A stretch of 16,519 nt of DNA, taken from contig JAQTMP010000014.1 in NCBI GenBank assembly GCA_028714275.1, positions 1-16,519 of the forward strand. The letters run 5' to 3'. Shown piece by piece: positions 5,824 to 14,111 of this stretch. Every line of letters begins with the position of its first letter. Within the stretch, counting starts at the first letter, position 1. The notes beneath the pieces were generated by a model. That model did no database searches and was not told the DNA's origin. It worked only from the letters and a program-made list of their open reading frames with translations. The DNA comes from Candidatus Paceibacterota bacterium (GTDB lineage: Bacteria; Patescibacteriota; Minisyncoccia; Phycocordibacterales; CAINVO01). The translations under genes were made by a program, and so were the position numbers.

Positions 5824-8271
5824 TCAGAGCTTTTTGATATTCAACTCCCCTGTTGGAACAAGTATTTCAAAGCTAATTTTGTCTCCACTTTTGACTTCGC
5901 CTTTGATCAAGGCTTGAGCAATTTTTTCCTCCACAAGATCTGCAATAGCTCGATTCATCGGACGGGCACCAAAACGCTGATCTGAGCCTCGTTCAATTAC
6001 AGTTTTAATCAAGTCTCCAGTGATCACAAGCTCGATGCCTTTTTCACGGAGCCTCTTGACCAAACCATTGAGCTGCAATTGTGCCACTTGAGAAAGCTGA
6101 TCATTAGAAAGCGGATGAAATAAAATTGTGCCATCAAAACGGTTAAGGAGTTCGGGTTTAAAAATGCCTCGGGCAATAATTTCATTTATGATCTGATCCT
6201 TGTGAGACTGTAGATCCTTGAGCAGATTGATAATGAGATCGCTTCCAGCATTTGAGGTGGCAATGATTATGAGATTGCGAGCGTTTACTCGCGTGCCAGA
6301 AGTATCTGAGAAAAATCCTTCATCCAGGATTTGGAGAAAAAGATTGTGCACTTCAGTGGAAGCCTTTTCAAATTCGTCGAGAAGCAAAACGCCGTAGCGA
6401 TGCTCGCGCAGTGAGGTGACGAGGGTGCCGCCACGCTCAGCATCTCCAATTAGTTTGACCAGGCCATCCACTCCGGCATATTCTGACATATCAAAACGAA
6501 TCATCGGCGTCTGCTCTCCAAAAAAGACATCGCTCAGGGCTTTGGCTGTCTCAGTCTTACCTACACCAGTCGGACCAAGAAAAAGAAAGGAGCCCGTGGG
6601 ACGATTTTCCTTGGTCAAACCGCTGCGAGCGCGACGCAAGGCTTGGCTGATCGCCTTGACCGCTTCATCCTGCCCTATGACTCTTTGATGAAGAATTGAT
6701 TCTAGGTTTAGTAATTTATCTTTCTCAGCTGTATCAGATTGGCCTAGTTGGATACCAGTTTTTGACTCGACAAGAGAAAGGACATCAGACTTCAAGACAA
6801 GCTTAGCGCCAGTTGTTTTACTTTTTTTCCTGATCACCGGAGCAATTTCCGCTAAAAGATCATTTGTCTTATCTACAACTGAATCAGATGAAAAATAGCG
6901 TTCGGCGGATTCGAAAGCCGAACGGATAGCTTGGTAGGTAAACGTCACACCATACTCACTCTCGAGTCTGCTAGCCTGGTCCTCCGCCACATCGAGGATA
7001 CTGGCCGAGTCCTTGGTGGCAATTCTGACCGTTTCAAAATGTTCAAGGATTTCTTTGTAGCCCTCAATCACATTGTAGTAGCTCGCTGTGTCAGCCAGAG
7101 CCACAGTCTGCAATGCACTTGAACGGAGGTAAGGCACTAAAAGAGGCGCCAATGAGACGCCAAGATTCTTAGCCGAAGCCAAAAAGCCAGCAAAATTATC
7201 GATGACAAAAATAATATTGCCTGCCTTAATGGCTTGGTTGAAAAGTCTGGTCAATTCATTTTCAAAGTCTACTGCAGAAGCCTGAGACTGGGCCAAACGG
7301 GCACTTTGGAAAACAAAAACTTTTTTATGCTCAATTGCTGGATGACTGTGCCCTTCGGTAATCACGGCTGATAGGCCTTTGACCACGGCCATTCTTCCTG
7401 CATCTGAGTCTCCCAAGACAAGGGCGTTGGCCGCTTGAGCACGGGACAAAGCTGACTCTAGGTTTTCAATTTCTTTTAGGTGTAAAAGGGCTATTCCTGA
7501 CTGTTCAGTTTCTTCTACAAAATAGCCGTATTCCTCTAGCAAATTGGTCTGACCATACGCCCAATCCTTGCCCAACCCAGGGATCCTGGCAAAATGTTCT
7601 CTTGACCACCATCTTTCAGCGCTTATCTGCTGGGACCAAATTTTTTCTACCCAAGAGGCTGCGGCCACTGCATCTTGTTCATTGGCTTCAACTTTCCTGA
7701 CAATATCGGCAAAAAAAGTATCTTGACGAAAAAGCAGCTGCACGTAGTCTGCCAGGTTTTTTATTTTAGGAAAAGCTTCATTTCCTTCGAGATCGTCCCA
7801 TGTAAAAAGTTTTTCGACTTTTGAAAAATCAATCTGATTGTATGGCACACCCAATCGAGTCAAGACATGATAGCCGAAAAAAGAGAGGCTAAAATAAACT
7901 CCTGCATCATTGGAACGCCGCGTGAAAAGTTTTTCTGACTGCCCTATGGCATAATCAAGAGTAGCCGCCAATGGAAAAGAGATGACTTTTTCAGATCTTT
8001 GAGCCAGACGAACGTAGAGAGAATAAAAGAAGGCATCCAGAACATGCAAGATAATCATCGCTCCAACGAAAATACAGAGTATCCCCGCTAGCACAGAGAC
8101 ATCCTGAGGTTTTGTTCTGGCCACCACCAAAGTCAGGACCATCAGGGCCAAGGCTACCCACAAACTAAATCTTTTCAACTTGTGCCTGGTCTGATGGGTG
8201 ACAAATTTTTCTAAATTCAAAACAGGCTTATATGGTCTGATCAGCTGGCTAGCTTGCGGATAGTTGTTCAT
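5824..8271 (-). CDS. Membrane-anchored ClpC-like (Hsp100) AAA+ protein with degenerate first ATPase domain (815 aa)
   Basis: The start ATG at 8271 is preferred to a TTG at 8307 that would overlap the upstream gene. Two membrane helices (about 35-51 and 58-83) anchor an otherwise cytoplasmic protein. Then come a divergent N-terminal region, a D1 AAA domain (about 265-480) and a D2 domain (about 525-805). D1 is degenerate: Walker A reads GDSDAGRM (287-294), with Arg293 and Met294 in place of Lys and Thr, and Walker B ends IDN (Asn359 in place of Glu). D2 is canonical: GPTGVGKT (566-573), LLLDE (Glu633), sensor-1 Asn674, arginine finger Arg711, and sensor-2 GAR (Arg770). The aromatic pore loop GYVG expected between IGxPP and EGGxL is missing: the sequence runs from LIGD straight to AERGG (608-615). 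No ClpP-binding [LIV]-G-[FL] loop is evident. It resembles ClpC/ClpB but probably does not feed ClpP; a role in membrane or envelope protein remodelling is inference. Confidence 0.88.
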   Translation of the reverse strand: MNNYPQASQLIRPYKPVLNLEKFVTHQTRHKLKRFSLWVALALMVLTLVVARTKPQDVSVLAGILCIFVGAMIILHVLDAFFYSLYVRLAQRSEKVISFPLAATLDYAIGQSEKLFTRRSNDAGVYFSLSFFGYHVLTRLGVPYNQIDFSKVEKLFTWDDLEGNEAFPKIKNLADYVQLLFRQDTFFADIVRKVEANEQDAVAAASWVEKIWSQQISAERWWSREHFARIPGLGKDWAYGQTNLLEEYGYFVEETEQSGIALLHLKEIENLESALSRAQAANALVLGDSDAGRMAVVKGLSAVITEGHSHPAIEHKKVFVFQSARLAQSQASAVDFENELTRLFNQAIKAGNIIFVIDNFAGFLASAKNLGVSLAPLLVPYLRSSALQTVALADTASYYNVIEGYKEILEHFETVRIATKDSASILDVAEDQASRLESEYGVTFTYQAIRSAFESAERYFSSDSVVDKTNDLLAEIAPVIRKKSKTTGAKLVLKSDVLSLVESKTGIQLGQSDTAEKDKLLNLESILHQRVIGQDEAVKAISQALRRARSGLTKENRPTGSFLFLGPTGVGKTETAKALSDVFFGEQTPMIRFDMSEYAGVDGLVKLIGDAERGGTLVTSLREHRYGVLLLDEFEKASTEVHNLFLQILDEGFFSDTSGTRVNARNLIIIATSNAGSDLIINLLKDLQSHKDQIINEIIARGIFKPELLNRFDGTILFHPLSNDQLSQVAQLQLNGLVKRLREKGIELVITGDLIKTVIERGSDQRFGARPMNRAIADLVEEKIAQALIKGEVKSGDKISFEILVPTGELNIKKL

Positions 8272-8275
8272 GATT

Positions 8276-8662
8276 TTAATGTTGAAATATAAGATAGAAA
8301 CCCACAAGGAAAAATAAAATGATTATGATGGGCAAAACAAGCCAGACCACAAAGCCTAGGACCGACAAGATAAAAGCCCCTAGAATAGCCACTAGACCAA
8401 TGGCTATCATAAAAATACGGATCATGGCTCCCACCAAACGCATCATGCTTGTCACAAAAAAGGCTTCCAGAGATGCCACTAGATCAAAACCGCCCTTGTG
8501 GTGTTCTTCCAGCCTTTGCCAAGGCACAAAAAGGGTATTCGCCAGAAGGCCGATCGAGAAAAAATTATAAAAAAACCACAGACAGTTTAAAGAAAACTCG
8601 TAGACATCAGCCAAAGCTTTGCCGTAGTGCCACCTTATATAGTATATACCCGTCTGCAACAT
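8276..8662 (-). CDS. Hypothetical multi-pass membrane protein, 128 aa
   Basis: Unrecognised. Hydrophobic stretches lie at about residues 25-48 (FFYNFFSIGLLANTLFVPW) and from about 68 to 127, where two or three helices follow closely. Between them is an amphipathic, charged segment with HHKGG (about 53-58). Small size and high hydrophobicity suggest a membrane scaffold or partner. It sits between the ftsQ-like gene (12 bp upstream) and the membrane Clp-like ATPase (4 bp downstream); such spacing suggests co-expression and possibly a complex with the ATPase (inference). TATAAT ends 6 nt before its ATG, so the 128-aa gene and those downstream may have their own leaderless start. Confidence 0.8.
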   Translation of the reverse strand: MLQTGIYYIRWHYGKALADVYEFSLNCLWFFYNFFSIGLLANTLFVPWQRLEEHHKGGFDLVASLEAFFVTSMMRLVGAMIRIFMIAIGLVAILGAFILSVLGFVVWLVLPIIIILFFLVGFYLIFQH

Positions 8663-8668
8663 GCTTTT

Positions 8669-8674
8669 ATTATA
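8669..8674 (-). promoter_or_regulatory. Consensus -10 box of the 128-aa membrane protein gene, leaderless spacing
   Basis: TATAAT on the minus strand, six bases before the ATG at 8662, occupies the 12-bp gap after the ftsQ-like gene. No -35 match is seen at 16-18 bp. Confidence 0.55.
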
Positions 8675-9526
8675 CTACGGTTTCAGTTTTTTTGGGGTGG
8701 ATGTAGAAGTGGTGGATGTTGCATTTTCGGTTCGATAAAAAACTTTATTTCCAAAACGCAAATCAATCGAACTAAAATATGCCAACGGGTGGCTCTGTAA
8801 AATAGTCTGGAGGGTATCAAGGCTAGTAGAAAACGGCTGACGATCGTTCATAATAATACTCAGACCATTGGCTGAGCTAAAAGTGTATGTACCCTCAGCA
8901 TCAGCCTGCACTTTGGCGGTTTTAAAACCTAGAATATTGAGTGAGTCTATACTTGCCTGAATTTGTTTGAAAATATCTGGCGAAAGATAGTCACTCCCCA
9001 GCGCTTGGCTGGGATCAATGACACCTGTATAGACCACGTATGTGTCTCCGGAGAAATCTGGAGCTTCGGCAAAAACATAGCCGGTACCGTCCATAAAATA
9101 GCATGTAGAGCTAGCCATATCAGTACACCAAAGAGCGGCTGGCTTTCTCTCAATCACGTTGATACCCAGGCTTGTAGGAGACTCCCGAAAAACACTCACC
9201 GAAGAAAAACGAATAAACTGCTTCATCAAGGCAGTCTGGATGGCATCATGAGGATAGACTAGAATACTTTTTTTAGGAAAAAGAAAAAGGTATGAGCCGG
9301 CTAGCTGCGCATCGGCCACATTTTCTATATCGGCAGCCTCGACGACCTGATTGCCCTTTACGTCAATATTCTTAATAGTCAAAGCAGACAATCGCACCAG
9401 CACCATCACTCCGGTCAAAAGCAATATAAAAAAAATGGACACTAAAGAAATTCGGATGATCCGACGGCGTCTGCGGCGTCTGATCAATGCCGGTGACCGC
9501 AAAAATGTACGGTGAGATGTCTTCAT
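8675..9526 (-). CDS. ftsQ: FtsQ/DivIB-like cell division protein with POTRA domain (283 aa)
   Basis: Bitopic divisome protein that in other bacteria links FtsB/FtsL to the septal synthase. Order seen: a very basic cytoplasmic tail with seven consecutive Arg (16-22), one membrane helix (about 24-46), a POTRA domain (about 50-126) opening with IKNIDVKGNQVV and containing GSYLFLFPKKSIL, then the beta domain, which starts with INVIERKPAALW (122-133) and continues with CYFMDGTGYVFAEAP (142-156). These are hallmarks of FtsQ/DivIB. A Thr/Ser/Lys-rich tail closes the protein. Length is normal for the family. It follows serS by 18 bp, without a Shine-Dalgarno. The usual dcw neighbours (murC, ddl, ftsA, ftsZ) are absent, so the gene has moved out of the classical cluster. 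The gene symbol is by family similarity. Confidence 0.85.
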   Translation of the reverse strand: MKTSHRTFLRSPALIRRRRRRRIIRISLVSIFFILLLTGVMVLVRLSALTIKNIDVKGNQVVEAADIENVADAQLAGSYLFLFPKKSILVYPHDAIQTALMKQFIRFSSVSVFRESPTSLGINVIERKPAALWCTDMASSTCYFMDGTGYVFAEAPDFSGDTYVVYTGVIDPSQALGSDYLSPDIFKQIQASIDSLNILGFKTAKVQADAEGTYTFSSANGLSIIMNDRQPFSTSLDTLQTILQSHPLAYFSSIDLRFGNKVFYRTENATSTTSTSTPKKLKP

Positions 9527-9544
9527 TAAAATTGCTGCGCAAAA

Positions 9545-10813
9545 TTATTGACCGATAAACTCTTTGCCGCCCATGTATGGACGCAAAACTGCCGGAATAA
9601 CTATCGTCCCATCGGCTTGCTGATTATTTTCCACAATAGAAATAAGGACGCGGGGCGTAGCAATAGCGGTGTTGTTTAGGGAATGAGCAAACCTGAGCTT
9701 GCCATCTGCATCGCGATAGCGAATATTGAGACGTCTAGTCTGAAAATCATGGAAATACGATGAAGAGTGTGTCTCGCCATACTTATTTTCTGATGGAGTC
9801 CAAGCCTCAATGTCATATTTTTTGACTTGGCCGAGACCGAGATCGCCGCCGCAGTTGACCACCACATGATATGGAATCCCGAGGTACTGAAGAAATTCCT
9901 CAGCATTCTTTGTGAGCTCTTCATGGAGAGCGACCGACGTTTCGTGCGAGGCCTCACACAAGACTACCTGTTCAAGTTTAAAAAATTCGTGAACACGATA
10001 GAGACCTTTAGTCTGCTTGCCATGACTCCCCGCTTCACGTCGAAAGCAGGTAGAAAATGCCAGCATTTTTTTCGGAAAATCTTTAGCGTCCAAAACTTCG
10101 TCACTATAATATGACATCGTCGCGACCTCGCCCGTGCCAGCCAAATAATCTACATCCTGGGTTTTGTAGAGGTCATCTTCACCCTGAGGAATGTAGCCCG
10201 TCCCGAGCAAAGTTTCCCGTCTGACCAAAGACGGCACAACCATAGGTGAAAAACCTCTCTTGGTAAAAAAGTCCAGGGCTGCTTGCCAGACGGCCATCTC
10301 GAGCTGAGCGCCGGCATTTTTTAAAAAATAGCCTCGAAAACCAGCGACTTTGGCTCCGCGTTCCAGGTCAATCATATCGTGGGCCGTCATGAGATCAATA
10401 TGATTTTTAGGTGTAAAACTGAAAGTCGGTATAGTCCCGAATGCCCGCACCTCAACATTTTCTGCATCACTCGCTCCTTCTGGCACGGAAATGTCCGGAA
10501 TATTTGGCACCTGAACCATCAGTGACTGCCACTCTTTCATCACTTCTGCCAATTTATTGTCTTCTTCCTGAATATCTTTTTTCAGAAGTTGCATTTCTTC
10601 GATAAGAGGTTGGCGGGCTGCTGGGTCGGTAATAGCCTGAATTTGCTCACCCACTTTATTTTGCGCCGACTTCTTTGTTTCGACTGAAGCTACCATAGAG
10701 CGGCGAGTGTCGTCTAAAGAGATCAGGGACTCAACATCAAAATCTATGTGCTTCTTGCGAGCCCCTTCTTTTATCAAATCTTTATGTTCTCTTATGAATT
10801 TTATGTCTAGCAT
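9545..10813 (-). CDS. serS: Seryl-tRNA synthetase (422 aa)
   Basis: Charges tRNA-Ser with serine through seryl-adenylate (class II synthetase). The start ATG at 10813 gives the usual N-terminus MLDIKFIREH; the frame extends seven codons further but those lack family character. An N-terminal two-helix coiled-coil arm (about 28-100) recognises the long variable arm of tRNA-Ser. The catalytic core shows the TxE serine-binding motif (Thr227, Glu229), motif 2 CFRREAGSHG (256-265) with HEFFKLEQ after it, and motif 3 LNNTAIATPRVLISIVENNQ (379-398) with the invariant Arg388. Length is typical. It is the first gene of a minus-strand run leading into ftsQ 18 bp downstream, and is divergent from dprA across 66 bp. 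TATACT lies 12 nt before the ATG. Confidence 0.97.
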   Translation of the reverse strand: MLDIKFIREHKDLIKEGARKKHIDFDVESLISLDDTRRSMVASVETKKSAQNKVGEQIQAITDPAARQPLIEEMQLLKKDIQEEDNKLAEVMKEWQSLMVQVPNIPDISVPEGASDAENVEVRAFGTIPTFSFTPKNHIDLMTAHDMIDLERGAKVAGFRGYFLKNAGAQLEMAVWQAALDFFTKRGFSPMVVPSLVRRETLLGTGYIPQGEDDLYKTQDVDYLAGTGEVATMSYYSDEVLDAKDFPKKMLAFSTCFRREAGSHGKQTKGLYRVHEFFKLEQVVLCEASHETSVALHEELTKNAEEFLQYLGIPYHVVVNCGGDLGLGQVKKYDIEAWTPSENKYGETHSSSYFHDFQTRRLNIRYRDADGKLRFAHSLNNTAIATPRVLISIVENNQQADGTIVIPAVLRPYMGGKEFIGQ

Positions 10814-10824
10814 ATGATACAAAG

Positions 10825-10873
10825 CAGTATACAAGATTTTTAATTATCTTGCCATAAATTAAACCAGTATACA
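10825..10873. promoter_or_regulatory. Divergent serS-dprA promoter region with a repeated 9-mer
   Basis: CAGTATACA occurs exactly at 10825-10833 and 10865-10873. Its core GTATAC is palindromic: the first copy supplies TATACT as a -10 for serS on the minus strand, ending 12 nt before its ATG; the second supplies TATACA as a -10 for dprA on the plus strand, ending exactly 6 nt before its ATG. Between them AAGAT/ATCTT form a small inverted repeat (10833-10850). The -35 elements are weak on both sides. Confidence 0.5.
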
Positions 10874-10879
10874 TATTAT

Positions 10880-11803
10880 ATGGAAAATCCTGACCTAGAA
10901 ATCTTTCTGCTCACGCCAGAGCAGTTTCCCTCACTTTTAAGAGAAATAAATGACCCTCCTAAAAAACTTTGGTTGCTTGGACGACCCTTTTGGCTGGATG
11001 AAGACCCTGAAAAAATAAAATTTTTATGTGTCGTCGGTTCACGAAAATATTCTGAATATGGAAGACGGGCATGCGAAAGCCTCATTGCCGACCTGGCTGA
11101 ATATTTTCCTGACAAAAGATGTCCTGTCGTGGTTGTTTCTGGTCTGGCTCTAGGGATCGATGCTGTTGCTCATCGGGCCGCGCTAAGTGCTGGCCTTCGG
11201 ACTATTGCTTTTCCAGGCTCTGGACTTCAGAAAGATTTTATCTATCCGCCTAGTCATCGAAATCTGGCAAGAGAAATCATCGCGAGTGGTGGGGCGCTCC
11301 TTTCTGAAGAAGACCCGGATGCGTGTGCTGCGCCCTGGATGTTTCCAAAACGCAACCGCTTGATGGCCGGCATGTCTCATGCCGTTTTGATCGTCGAAGC
11401 TGAAAAAGGATCTGGCACGCTTATCACCTCGAGACGTGCGACGGACTACAATCGGGATGTGCTCACAATTCCTGGTTCTATTTTTTCCTCAAATTCCTAT
11501 GGGCCCCACATGCTTATTCGCGACGGCGCAGTGCCCATCACTTGCAGTGAGGACATTTTAGAAGTATTTGGTCTTCTAAAGGATAGCGAGGCCGCCGAAA
11601 AAACAAACATCCCTGTGCAAGTGACCCTAGATTTGCCTGCCTCTGAAGAGCAAAAGATTGCAGATACTTTACAGATACCCCAAACAATAGATCAAATAAT
11701 CCAACAAACAAATCTGCCTGCATACATAGTCAGAGCCACGCTTTCGCTTATGGAAATTAACGGCTTAATAAAAAAGGTGGCTGGCATTTTTTATAAGAAA
11801 TAA
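10880..11803 (+). CDS. dprA: DprA/Smf DNA-processing protein (307 aa)
   Basis: Binds incoming single-stranded DNA during natural transformation and loads RecA. The Rossmann-like core (about 30-230) has the family signatures: VVGSRKYSEYG (51-61), SGLALGIDAVAH (87-98), FPGSGL (111-116), IYPPSHR (121-127), FPKRNRLMAG (155-164) and GSGTLITSRRA (177-187). A C-terminal winged-helix domain (about 255-307) of the DprA type follows, ending in LIKKVAGIFYKK. An N-terminal SAM-like domain is largely absent: only about 30 residues precede the core. The ATG at 10880 lacks a Shine-Dalgarno; TATACA ends 6 nt before it. topA follows after 49 bp on the same strand; dprA-topA adjacency is common in bacteria and supports both calls. 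Confidence 0.95.
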   Translation: MENPDLEIFLLTPEQFPSLLREINDPPKKLWLLGRPFWLDEDPEKIKFLCVVGSRKYSEYGRRACESLIADLAEYFPDKRCPVVVVSGLALGIDAVAHRAALSAGLRTIAFPGSGLQKDFIYPPSHRNLAREIIASGGALLSEEDPDACAAPWMFPKRNRLMAGMSHAVLIVEAEKGSGTLITSRRATDYNRDVLTIPGSIFSSNSYGPHMLIRDGAVPITCSEDILEVFGLLKDSEAAEKTNIPVQVTLDLPASEEQKIADTLQIPQTIDQIIQQTNLPAYIVRATLSLMEINGLIKKVAGIFYKK

Positions 11804-11852
11804 AAATAAGCTATTTTTGTTTTTTTAAGTTTTATGCAATACTGGGCCCAAT

Positions 11853-14111
11853 ATGAAATTATTGATTGTGGAATCACCAGCTAAAGCCAAAACCATTTCT
11901 AAATATCTTGAAGATAAATACGTTGTAAAGGCGTCGGTTGGCCACGTGCGTGATTTGCCAAAAAGTAATAAAAAAGCCATTGATATCGCCGGCGGTTTTA
12001 TTCCGCATTATGAGATCAGTGCTGGCAAAGAAAAAGTGGTGGACGAAATCCGCGCCTTGGCCAAAAAAGCTGACGAGATCATCTTGGCGACTGACCCCGA
12101 CCGAGAAGGTGAAGCTATTGCCTGGCATATCAAGGAGGCCGTCGGTCTCAAAAATCCGAAACGAGTAGTTTTTTATGAAATTACTAAAGATGCCGTGCAA
12201 GAGGCCATCAAGCATCCGCGTGAAATCGATGACAATCTCAAACAAGCTCAAGAGGCTCGCCGCGTCCTCGACCGTCTTGTGGGCTATGATTTGTCGGGAT
12301 TGATTTGGAAAAAAGTCCGCTATGGTCTTTCGGCCGGACGTGTCCAGTCCCCTGCTCTGCGTATTATTATGGAGCGTGAACGTGAAATCCGCGCTTTCAA
12401 GCCTGAGCAGTTTTGGGTGATCACCGCTGATTTAAAAAATAAAACAACCCTTACATACACTTGCGTTGAGGAACCTCGAATGCAAAATGAAACTGAACGC
12501 ATCCTCTCTCTTGGAAAATCAGGTAAATGGCAGGTCACGGATGTATCCGCTACCGAAGTAAAACGCTCCCCGAAGGCTCCTTTCATCACCTCTACCCTCC
12601 AACAAGCCGCCAGTTCACGTCTTGGCTTTGCGCCTTCTCGCACCATGGGTATTGCCCAGAAGCTCTATGAAGCCGGGCTTATTACCTACATGCGTACTGA
12701 TAGCACCAACCTGAGTCAGATGGCTCTGACTCAGATTTTTGGGATGGTAGAAAAAGAGTACGGCCAGGAATATCTCAGTCCTCGGACCTTTTCCGCAAAA
12801 AGTAAAAATGCCCAAGAGGCACATGAGGCCATTCGTCCGACTGATGCGAGCGTAAAAATTGCTGGTGCAAATGACGAGCAAGAGCGGCTATACCAGCTCA
12901 TCTGGTCTCGGACTGTGGCCTCTCAAATGTCTGACGCTAAAACCTTGCGCACCAAAATTTCTGCCAATATTAATAATGAAAAAGAAATTCCTGACTTTAC
13001 TGTCAGCGGGTCACAGGTTGTCTTTCCCGGTTGGCTGGTGGCCGATCCTGGCGCCCGCGGCGAGGATGTCGAGCTTCCTCCAATGCAGACCGGTGATGCT
13101 CTTGACCTTGTAGACATAAAATCTCAAGAGAAATTTACCGAACCGCCACCTCGCTATTCTGAAGCTGGTCTCATCAAAGAGCTCGAAAAGCGCGGCATCG
13201 GCCGCCCTTCGACTTATGCGTCCATTATTCGCACCATTGAAGAGCGTGGCTATGTGGAAAAAGTGAACAAGGCTCTAGTCCCTACCGACACGGGAGATGT
13301 AGTCTCATCTTTTCTTGAACAAAACTTCGGAGAATATATTAGTGACTCCTTTACTGCCAACATGGAAGACAAACTGGATGCCATGGCTGAAGGCAAAGCC
13401 GACTACGTTAAAACTTTAAAAGATTTTTATGGTCCCTTCAATGCCGATGTGAAATCAAAGGAAGATACTGCCAAGATTACCAACCTTGGAGACGCTGAGG
13501 CTCACCTAGTCTGTCCAAAGTGCGGCAGCAGCATGACCGTCAAGCTTTCTCGTAATGGTAAATTTCTTTCTTGCTCACGTTATCCGGATTGTGATGGTGC
13601 CTTGACCATAGACGGCAAAGAAATTCAAAAAGATAAACCTATCGGCAATGACCCAGAGACTGGCAAGCCTATTTTTGTTAAAATCGGGCGCTTTGGTCCG
13701 TACGTCCAGCTTGGGGATGGGACAGAAATGGAAGTGCCTGCTGCTCTTGACCCATCTGCCCCTCCGCAACTGACCAAAACTGGCAAGATTAAAAAGGTAA
13801 GGGCCTTGAAGCCAAAAAAAGTGAAACCGCGTATGGCCAGTATCCCAAAAAGTATTGACCCAGAAAAAATCACTCTGGCTGAAGCGCTGATGTGTCTATC
13901 GCTCCCCCGCAAGCTTGGTATTCATCCAGTCAGTGGTAAGACAATCACCGCCAGTGTCGGCCGTTTTGGACCATATATTGTCCACGATGGGGATTTTCGT
14001 TCACTCAAAGGCGAGGATTCTCCTTACACTATTACCCTCGAACGAGCGCTAGCTATCCTGGCTGAGGAAAAGAAAGTGAGAAAAGGTGGGTTTAGATTTA
14101 AGAGGAAGTAA
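11853..14111 (+). CDS. topA: DNA topoisomerase I, type IA (752 aa)
   Basis: Relaxes negative supercoils by cutting one strand through a 5'-phosphotyrosine. The N-terminal TOPRIM domain has IVESPAKAKTI with Glu7 and DPDREGEAIAW with Asp81, Asp83 and Glu85. The catalytic tyrosine is Tyr279 in LITYMRTDST, next to Arg281. Further family segments are AGRVQSPALRI (161-171), EAHEAIRPTD (322-331) and EKRGIGRPSTYASI (445-458). The C-terminal part has one four-cysteine zinc ribbon (Cys554, Cys557, Cys574, Cys580) and two topoisomerase C-terminal repeats with GRFGPYV (612-618) and GRFGPYI (703-709), joined by a Lys/Pro-rich linker. Fewer zinc ribbons than the three of E. coli are seen, a common variation. 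AATACT lies 9 nt before the ATG, with no Shine-Dalgarno. The 3' end overlaps the convergent NUDIX gene by 14 bp. Confidence 0.97.
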   Translation: MKLLIVESPAKAKTISKYLEDKYVVKASVGHVRDLPKSNKKAIDIAGGFIPHYEISAGKEKVVDEIRALAKKADEIILATDPDREGEAIAWHIKEAVGLKNPKRVVFYEITKDAVQEAIKHPREIDDNLKQAQEARRVLDRLVGYDLSGLIWKKVRYGLSAGRVQSPALRIIMEREREIRAFKPEQFWVITADLKNKTTLTYTCVEEPRMQNETERILSLGKSGKWQVTDVSATEVKRSPKAPFITSTLQQAASSRLGFAPSRTMGIAQKLYEAGLITYMRTDSTNLSQMALTQIFGMVEKEYGQEYLSPRTFSAKSKNAQEAHEAIRPTDASVKIAGANDEQERLYQLIWSRTVASQMSDAKTLRTKISANINNEKEIPDFTVSGSQVVFPGWLVADPGARGEDVELPPMQTGDALDLVDIKSQEKFTEPPPRYSEAGLIKELEKRGIGRPSTYASIIRTIEERGYVEKVNKALVPTDTGDVVSSFLEQNFGEYISDSFTANMEDKLDAMAEGKADYVKTLKDFYGPFNADVKSKEDTAKITNLGDAEAHLVCPKCGSSMTVKLSRNGKFLSCSRYPDCDGALTIDGKEIQKDKPIGNDPETGKPIFVKIGRFGPYVQLGDGTEMEVPAALDPSAPPQLTKTGKIKKVRALKPKKVKPRMASIPKSIDPEKITLAEALMCLSLPRKLGIHPVSGKTITASVGRFGPYIVHDGDFRSLKGEDSPYTITLERALAILAEEKKVRKGGFRFKRK

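Noticed and set aside
8272..8307. Upstream TTG start for the Clp-like ATPase
   Set aside because: It overlaps the end of the 128-aa gene and adds 12 residues without family support; the ATG at 8271 leaves a natural 4-bp gap.
11802..11828. AAAAATA-AGC-TATTTTT hairpin plus T-run between dprA and topA
   Set aside because: The stem is only A-T pairs, too weak for a convincing intrinsic terminator; the genes are probably read together or topA has its own start.
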